From NCBI GenBank assembly GCA_017979445.1, contig CM030706.1, positions 23,972,281 to 24,036,280 of the forward strand: DNA of 64,000 nucleotides, given 5' to 3'. Numbering within the stretch: position 1 is the first letter of the stretch; each line of letters begins with the position of its first letter. Origin of the DNA: Akebia trifoliata. Its lineage: Eukaryota > Streptophyta > Magnoliopsida > Ranunculales > Lardizabalaceae. This document shows, piece by piece, positions 57,642 through 64,000 of the stretch. The translations under genes were made by a program, and so were the position numbers. The notes beneath the pieces are model-generated. The model did no database searches, had not been told where the DNA came from, and saw only the letters and a program-made list of their open reading frames with translations.

Positions 57642-58397
57642 GTTGTTCCCATAGTGAAGGGTGATAGGTTCAATTTGAACCAATACTCGAAGAACAACCA
57701 TGCGAGGGAACAAATAAAAAACATTCCATATGCTTCTATTGTTAGAAGTCTAATATATGCTCAGGTCTGCATAAGACCTGGCATTGCATTTATTGTGGGA
57801 ATGTTGAGACGATATCAGAGTAATCCAGGTTAGACCACTAGAGAGCTGTAAAGAATGTGATGAAGTACCTTCAAGTAACTAAAAACTACATGCTTATGTA
57901 TAGACGAATGGATAATTTGGAAATAATTGGTTACTCAAATTCAGATTTTACTGACTGTGTTGATTTATGTAAATCAACATCAGGTTACATTTTTATGATG
58001 GCCGGTGGAGCTGTATCATGGAGAAGTGCCAAGTAGACCTTGACTGCCATTTCCACTATGTAAGTCGAGTTCGTTTCTTATTTTGAGGCTATTTCGCATG
58101 GTGTATAGCTTAAGAGTTTCATATCTGGGCTTAAAATTATGGATTCTATCTCTAGGCCATTGAGAATGTATTGCAATGATTCAACTGTTGTTTTTATGGC
58201 TAAGAACAACAAAAGTGGAAATCGAATTAAACATACCGACATTAAGTATTTAGCCATAAGGCAACGTGTCAAAAAAAAAAGTGGTCACTAAGCACGTTAG
58301 CACTGAATTGATGATCGTTGATCATTTGGCTAAAGGTATGCCACTATTGAAATTCAAGGATCATGAAGTGAATATGGGACTTGGTTCCATTATGTAG
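57642..58397 (+). pseudogene. Copia RNase H remnant (3' part of pol)
   Basis: The copia coding sequence resumes with VKGDRFNLNQYSKNN, then IPYASIVRSLIYAQVCIRPG and GMLRRYQSNPG. In broken frames there follow the RNase H stretch (GYSNSDFTDCVD-like, with ADRKST decayed) and the end LIVDHLAKGMPLLKFKDHEV-like, with a TAG near 58395. This region closes copia pol. The segment is separated from the reverse transcriptase at 51165 only by the nested element. Confidence 0.85.
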
Positions 58398-58713
58398 TTT
58401 TTCATTATATGGATAATGTTAATTTAATGAAATTCTTAATTATTGTGATTCGTTTTTTTCTCGTATTTATGTGTACCTTAATTTAATTTTAAGAAAATTC
58501 ATCTGTATAGGACCAAGAATAAACATAGGGTTTATTCATTAAGAAATTGTTGCCACATAAATTATAATATTTAAGAATTAAATACATTGTAATACATGGA
58601 AGGTAATACTCATCATTAGAGAACTTATCGCCATGATTTATATATTTATTAATTAATATAGATTATCGATGGGTTTAAGATAAGACATTTGTAGTGTGGA
58701 CTAAGTGGGAAAA

Positions 58714-59096
58714 TGTTAGCCTGATTCTCATGGCAGATCTAAAACCCCTCTTTTTCGGAGCTCTTGAAGTGGCCACTTTGTCTTCAACATGTTTTTTGAA
58801 GTTAAGAAACGTGAATCACGAACAGATCCAAGTGGTGGCAACTGATCGAGATGTGGACAAGTGCTTGATGGAACCCTCGATCAAATCCGGTTATATAAGC
58901 TCTGTTTGGTCCCCAAAACTCCTCACTCTCTCTTTCAGTCTTACACCATCTATTAGAGTGAAACTGAGTTTTGAAAGTGCTTACCGAGATAGAAAAACAA
59001 CAGTGGAAGTGCGTGAGAATCACTGGCTAGAGCTATGATTTTCATACGATTTTTGGGCATTTTTCAGATTTTGATTCTTATTTTTTTTTTTCCGCA
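58714..59096 (+). repeat. 3' LTR of the copia element
   Basis: It starts TGTTAGCCTGATTCTC, directly after the AAGTGGGAAAA polypurine tract, and ends TTTTTTCCGCA. Its TATATAAG box (58892-58899) matches that of the 5' LTR. Confidence 0.92.
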
Positions 59097-60483
59097 TTTT
59101 TGAGAATCGATCTTCAGATTTTACAAGAGAGTGTGTGTGTGTGCGGGAAACAGAGACAAACACAGATAATGCAATGGAGAGATAAAGATGTGAGAGAGAA
59201 AAAAAATTGTATGAGAGATTTGATATAGCGTAACACACTCATGACTTAGGTTAATAGCAATGACTTAATGACTCTTAGAAACTATCACGATTAACGATGA
59301 CCTTTAACAATCGTTTTTAATGCAATAGTGCAGTCGCTAAAATCACAATATGATGTAGTGAGCCTGCAGTACAGCTTTCTTTTATTCCTCACTTGTCATT
59401 GATGACCTCTTTAACGAAGAACCAAAATGGCGAGTATATAAATTCACAAAACCAGAAATTATCCTCGGGCTAATAATAGATAATCAATTCAAATATACTG
59501 TCAGTGAGTAGTCGTTGGAAACTAATGTAAAGAAGAGTAAATGATCTACTCACACGGTTATATTCTGTACTTTGGACACTAAAAGTTCTAATCGGTTCAT
59601 TCCATCATCAAAGGCCTCCTCAACTGAAGAGTATCGATCTAATTGCACCCAATAAGTCACAAATGCTTTTTGAGGAAAAAAAAAGAATACCTAACGATCA
59701 AAGCTATAACTATTAAATTCCATTAAATTCAGTAATGGAATTTTCCAGCAATAGGAATCTCAACATAAAATTTTCGATTTTACGCAAATGAAAATTCAAG
59801 AAAACTATAAAACGAAGCCATTATTGGTGTACAAATTTGATTGATATATCAAAATTTGAAATATTTCGATAAATTGTTCAGAGATAAACCAAAATTTAAT
59901 ACCATGAGCAAATGCATTGCACCCCCTAAATACATTACAAATTTGGGTCTTATGATGTATTTTAGATCATAGGATCCAATCACAATATGATTGATATATG
60001 AATCATAAGATTTACACCTAAATAGTAAATATGATTCATGTTAGGGATTCAATTAGTTTTTGGTAGGGTTCATGGCCTAAATACTATGATTTTAACAAAA
60101 CTTCGAGACATCATATATTTAGTACTTATTCACAAGTAGCAGCACAGAGTTGTAGATCATGCAAGCAAATCATGTCAAAATAAATGAGAATTTAAAAAAT
60201 AAAAAATAAAAACTCCACAGACCTTAAATCTATAGAACTAGGGCAAAAAATTAACTATGAGTTGAACTTCTACAACTCTTGTAGAGATGGAAACCCTAAC
60301 ATAAATGAAAATGAGAATGGGAGAAGGAGAGAGAATAAGACACAGTGAGAGTATGTAAGAGGGAGAGGATATGAGTATGAAATAGAGGAAGAGAAGTTGA
60401 TTGATAAAATTTGGGCTTCCTACAAAACAATTGTGCCGAAAAAGAAGAATGCAAAACATTGGCACCAAAATGGATTGAGATTC
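59097..60483. other. Unassigned flank with one CACTA-like end
   Basis: A GTGTGTGTGTGCGGG/GAGAGA-rich start is followed by AT-rich sequence with no supported gene. At about 59281-59360 there are repeated TTAACGATG/TTTAACAATCG/GTCGCTAAAATC words ending ATGATGTAGTG (59360), which read from the other side as CACTACATCAT. This looks like a CACTA terminus facing right. No partner end was found. Confidence 0.45.
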
Positions 60484-60807
60484 GTCGGGGTTTTCTCAAG
60501 AACTGCCTCTATTAGTCATCTATTGAGGGCATTTACACAAGTACCGCCTATGTTCATCGTTTCTTTGATGGCGTTTTGATAAAACCACCTTTATTTGGGT
60601 CTTTTGCTGACACTACACGAAATCACTGATTATTTTCGTCCTGAAATATGCATGGATTTTGTAGTGAGAGGCGTTTTCTATGAATCGTCGCTAATGTTGT
60701 GTCTTGGGAGGCCTTTTCGCTAAAATCGCCCTTATTTTTGCTCAGTTGGTGGCGCTTTACAAAACCACCTAGAAAAAACTCCTCTAAAAGCCAATGTTTT
60801 TGTAGTG
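60484..60807 (+). repeat. CACTA-type subterminal hairpins and terminus
   Basis: Imperfect palindromes of the form GGCG-TTTT-n-AAAACC-GCC recur: GGGTTTTCTCAAGAACTGCC (60488), GGCGTTTTGATAAAACCACC (60570), GGCCTTTTCGCTAAAATCGCC and GGCGCTTTACAAAACCACC. CACTACACGAAATC begins at 60611, GATTTTGTAGTG ends at 60666 (56 bp apart), and a second GTTTTTGTAGTG ends at 60807. The stretch is the end of one or two CACTA-type or CACTA-derived small elements; boundaries are uncertain and no 3-bp duplication is evident. Confidence 0.55.
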
Positions 60808-61023
60808 TTTAACATCTCTCTCTCTACGATTGTAGTCTTCTAAATAATATTTTAACATTAATATTTGCAACTATCATACACTATGGTATTAGATCTTAAT
60901 ATGAGTAATGATTTCAATATCCAAAACAAGCAAATATGGCCTCAAAGCCGATCAATAATGTTGATTTATTATAACTCGAAAAACATTCATCACCTCTCCA
61001 CTTGGTCTTAAACTAGAGACAAC

Positions 61024-61027
<4 letters not shown>

Positions 61028-61053
<26 letters not shown>
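61028..61053. repeat. (TA)n microsatellite
   Basis: Pure TA repeat of about 26 bp. Others are at 7106-7119, 37050-37079 and 62815-62852, the last inside Tekay-like LTR copy 3. Confidence 0.9.
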
Positions 61054-61059
<6 letters not shown>

Positions 61060-61114
61060 TCTCAATGGGTTGGGATATGTTGACTCTAAAGAATGACTCA
61101 TGGAAAAACCTATG

Positions 61115-61241
61115 ATCCCAGTCCTTTAAACACAAAATACAGTGGTTGAGATTTAATAGTATCTTGATAACACAAATCTCGAAAATACTTATCCCAAGGA
61201 TAAATCTCAGTCATTGGGTTTTGCAGTTAAAGGGTTGGGAT
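61115..61241. repeat. Imperfect inverted repeat, 41-bp arms
   Basis: The left arm 61115-61155 (ATCCCAGTCCTTTAAAC...) and right arm 61201-61241 (...TTAAAGGGTTGGGAT) match at 31 of 41 positions with no gaps, around a 45-bp loop. Many mismatches are of the G/A or C/T type that allow G-U pairs in RNA. Confidence 0.75.
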
Positions 61242-61542
61242 TTGGATTATGATTAGAATTGGATAGGGATTAATTTAAATTTAATTAGGATTAAGATTAG
61301 TTGATTTTATCTATAAATATTTCATGTATTTTAGTTTCACATATCAATGAGAAAAGTAATCAAAATCCTTTTGGATTTAGGAGATAGGAGATTGACCATC
61401 TCAAATGGGTCGAGGTTCGATTTGCCTCTAATCAGATCAATCTCTAACCTCATTTACATTTTATTCTTTAGTTTGTGGTTTGATCATCACAAATCGATCT
61501 AGGATCGTATCAATTGGTATCAGAACAGTGTTCCTCAGATTT
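61242..61542 (+). mobile_element. Probable end of another LTR plus primer-binding site
   Basis: TGGTATCAGAAC at 61515-61526 differs at one position from the initiator tRNA-Met binding site. It sits three bases after CA (GATCGTATCA, ending 61512), the way copia LTRs end. A TATA-like TATAAATATT at about 61312 would fit its promoter. The upstream LTR edge, possibly near 61079 (TGTTGAC), is not established. The Tekay-like LTR was inserted 16 bp downstream. Confidence 0.45.
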
Positions 61543-62812
61543 TGTAGAGCCCCGCCAAATACTAACACAAATCCCCATGTCAGATCTTGAGGTACTAGGT
61601 GGCACCCCGAAATTTCGGCATGGTCTCCTCAGTTTATGTTAGTATTCCAAGGAGTTCAACCTACACCTGATAAACGACATACAATCCTGCATATAAACAA
61701 ATAAAATATAATACTAGCGGAAGCCTATATACATCTAATAACGTACGATAAATCAAAGTGCGGAAGAATAAATTTATACATAGGATTATACAAAAATTTC
61801 TCATTCTAACAAAAATCCTAACGCTCAGAACAAAATCTATAATACTTTTGGACAAATCGATACCACTAGGGGGTATAACCCAAAAACTCACCAAGTGACG
61901 GACTATGGTTGTCTATCTGACCCACCAAATTATTCACACTCATGTTCTACACCTGCCTCGCTAAGCTTCGGATCTGAAACTAAAAAAATGGAAAAGGAAA
62001 TGGTGAGTAACAATGGTTACCCAGTAAGGAAGAACACAATTTCTACCAATAACCTCTTCTAACATGAACGAATAAGCATACTAAATCATTTTAAAATCTA
62101 TAAAATTTTACAAAAGAAACTACGATTAACTGGTACATATAGTCAGGGATGAGCAACTAAACATTTTAAAACTAACATTATATCAATCAACAGTACTCAC
62201 TATAGCATTTTCTTTATATACAAATCTAATTGACCAAATAGAAATATTAAACATGCATTTGATTTTATATATCAAAGTAAAGCAACAGATACATAATACA
62301 CTATGGTGGAGTATTGGAATTAGAGAATTGAGATTCACGACTAGATCGCTCCCAGTCGGGACATGATGTTACAATTCTTCTCTGGCTTTTAGTTCCTGAT
62401 TTTGTGGCTAGTCGTTGTTTACCACGCTTGGTTGACAATTTATCCGACTCAGGCTTGCCGTTTAACGTGACCGTAAGCAATGGGTCTCTTTTCGATTTGT
62501 CAAAACGTTCGACTAGTATAGATTATTAGCGATCACTGACTAATCCTCTTTGTCTATGTCTATCAAGCGTGCATGTGATTCCCAAATATACAAACCATTC
62601 GTATACGACCTACCTTTACATTACAAGTTCACTAGTAAAGATAGAGAGAAATATCCTGGATTCCAGTTGTGACTCCACTTTCATACGCGTCCCATACCAC
62701 GTATGAGCTTGATGGTCCCTACCGTACATCCCAGGATAGTACACCACTCCGGATGATATGACGTACTATCCCTTCAGGCATTCACAAACTCTTTAACAGC
62801 TCACAAAATAGC

Positions 62813-62857
<45 letters not shown>

Positions 62858-64000
62858 TTCATTTGAAAACAAAAGAGAAAGTAACAATACAAGGTTGAGA
62901 ATATATATCCAATTTCCTATCATGCAACTGTGGTCAAACGGCCTAAAATAAATAACAGAACGGAAAAGTAAACAGCGCATCGCGCTAACAAAAAGTAAAT
63001 AAACATGCAACCAGTAACATTATCCCTGGATATCCGTTCACCAACCTATACACAACACAACAAATGTAAATTACAGACATCACCCCTAGGGTGTGACTCT
63101 GACATTTTACCATTTCATACCCTTTTTTCTCTTTTTCCAATTTTTTTACCGTTTTCAATCTTTCAAACAAAATATCCACTTTCTGATATTCATCAACTCA
63201 ATTTGAATTCATGGAGTATTAAATCATTTTTTTCCAATTGTGAAATTCATTTTCATCAATAATATTGAAAAAGTACAACACTTAGATCAAAATGGGGTCC
63301 GAGCGGTGCACAAGACATAACTGACAGAAATAGCTCGTTGAAATATCCTACCCACGTATAATTTGTTAAAAAATACAATTAAACATATCAAATATGCAGA
63401 TTCTAGCATGAATTTGAAATAACCGATTGAATTCTGTATTTTTTGAAACTTACCACAAATATTTAATAAAATCCTAAATGTAATTTTCATAATCTACTAT
63501 TACTAATAGAAATTGAGAGTTCCTTATAATCTCTATGCGAGATAATCGAAGCACGTGCGTGGAAATCAAGGTAAATGACACAAAAATCAAGAGGGACCAA
63601 ACTTCGAGACAACTGATTTTTAAATCTGGCCTGGTGGTTTTGAATATCTCGACGCCGTCGTCCTTTCTCCCTTCTGCAACGGAGGACGGTTTGAACCGAA
63701 ACCGATGAAATTCGAGGTCAAACTTTCGAAATCCCCGTATATAAATACGGTTGATTTTGGTGAAAAAAAAGTGAAACGAAAAAATGTTGGGTGGGTTTTG
63801 TAGAGCACGAGGCTGCAGACGTTTCTCCCTTCTGCGTCAATCGTCGACGGCGAACCGTTTGCGAGGGATCTGAGGTAGAAGTTTAAAAATAAAAGTAAAT
63901 TTTTTTATAAAAAAAATGTTGGCTGCTAGACGGGTTGGAGAAGACGAAGTAATAAAAAATATTAAAATTTTATTTATATAAAATTTGGGACAAAATCGGT
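61543..64000 (+). mobile_element. Tekay-like LTR copy 3, cut by the window edge
   Basis: It starts TGTAGAGCCCCGCC and is collinear with copies 1 and 2 for 2,458 bp to the window end. Differences include a longer (TA)n run at 62815-62852 and one fewer unit in the 171-bp tandem block (TTCTCCC at 63665 and 63823 only). CCGTATATAAATACGG keeps the hairpin. The window ends before its 3' terminus, so whether it is a solo LTR or part of a complete element cannot be decided. Confidence 0.92.

Larger units (their letters stand above)
43113..59096 (+). mobile_element. Ty1/copia retrotransposon with two nested insertions
   Basis: Both LTRs are present (43113-43506 and 58714-59096), with a primer-binding site after the first and a polypurine tract (AAGTGGGAAAA) before the second. 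The internal order is gag, protease, integrase, reverse transcriptase, RNase H, which defines Ty1/copia. Removing the two nested insertions and one copy of each duplication leaves about 6.3 kb. The two LTRs differ at many positions and the coding region has many stops, so the insertion is old. I could not find a convincing 5-bp duplication around it (AAAGA left, TTTTG right). Confidence 0.93.

Overview
The window is eukaryotic nuclear DNA from a flowering plant, most likely a eudicot. It is AT-rich, has plant-type splice sites and TATA boxes, and carries only plant transposon lineages. The species cannot be named from the sequence. There is no intact host gene, no rRNA or tRNA gene and no CRISPR array. 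Almost all of the window is nested, decayed transposable elements, with scattered fragments of host genes between or inside them.

Layout. (1) 1-7.4 kb is mostly unassigned. It holds one solo LTR of an Ogre/Tat-type Ty3/gypsy element (2535-4057) and two short exon-like stretches. (2) 7.4-19.25 kb is a decayed CACTA (En/Spm) DNA transposon on the + strand. It has a TNP2-like transposase (Transpos_assoc, Transposase_21, DUF4218 and DUF4216 pieces), a second Ptta/Transposase_24-like gene, a block of captured host gene fragments (an OMA1-like M48 protease exon, a TOC159/132-type GTPase piece and unidentified stretches), then a palindrome-rich subterminal region ending in CACATAGTG. A 3,167-bp solo LTR of a Tekay-like family sits between its two genes with a perfect ATTTA duplication. 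(3) 19.25-21.8 kb holds a minus-strand exon of a protein phosphatase inhibitor-2-like gene. (4) 21820-38999 is a 17.2-kb Ogre/Tat-type retrotransposon on the minus strand, flanked by GTGTC. Its 3' LTR is truncated, and a 1,213-bp solo LTR (GATGG duplication) lies inside gag. (5) 39-43.1 kb holds minus-strand fragments of electron-transfer flavoprotein alpha and of a leucine-rich-repeat receptor kinase. (6) 43113-59096 is a Ty1/copia element on the + strand with both LTRs. It was split twice: by a Tekay-like solo LTR (46039-49203, TTTAG duplication) and by a 6.5-kb non-autonomous gypsy-type element (51166-57641, GTTGT duplication). (7) 59.1-61.5 kb holds CACTA-type termini and a probable LTR end with a primer-binding site. 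(8) From 61543 to the window edge is a third Tekay-like LTR.

How the parts fit together. The coding remnants belong to selfish elements and all carry frame breaks, so none is expected to be active. The clean target-site duplications give a relative order: the copia element is older than the two insertions in it, the Ogre element is older than the solo LTR in its gag, and the CACTA element is older than the Tekay-like LTR inside it. The points most worth follow-up are the CACTA element with several captured host gene pieces, a non-coding leader segment of about 180 bp shared by two different gypsy elements, a 171-bp tandem unit inside the Tekay-like LTR whose copy number varies, and a 33-bp in-frame tandem repeat near the 3' end of the Ogre element.
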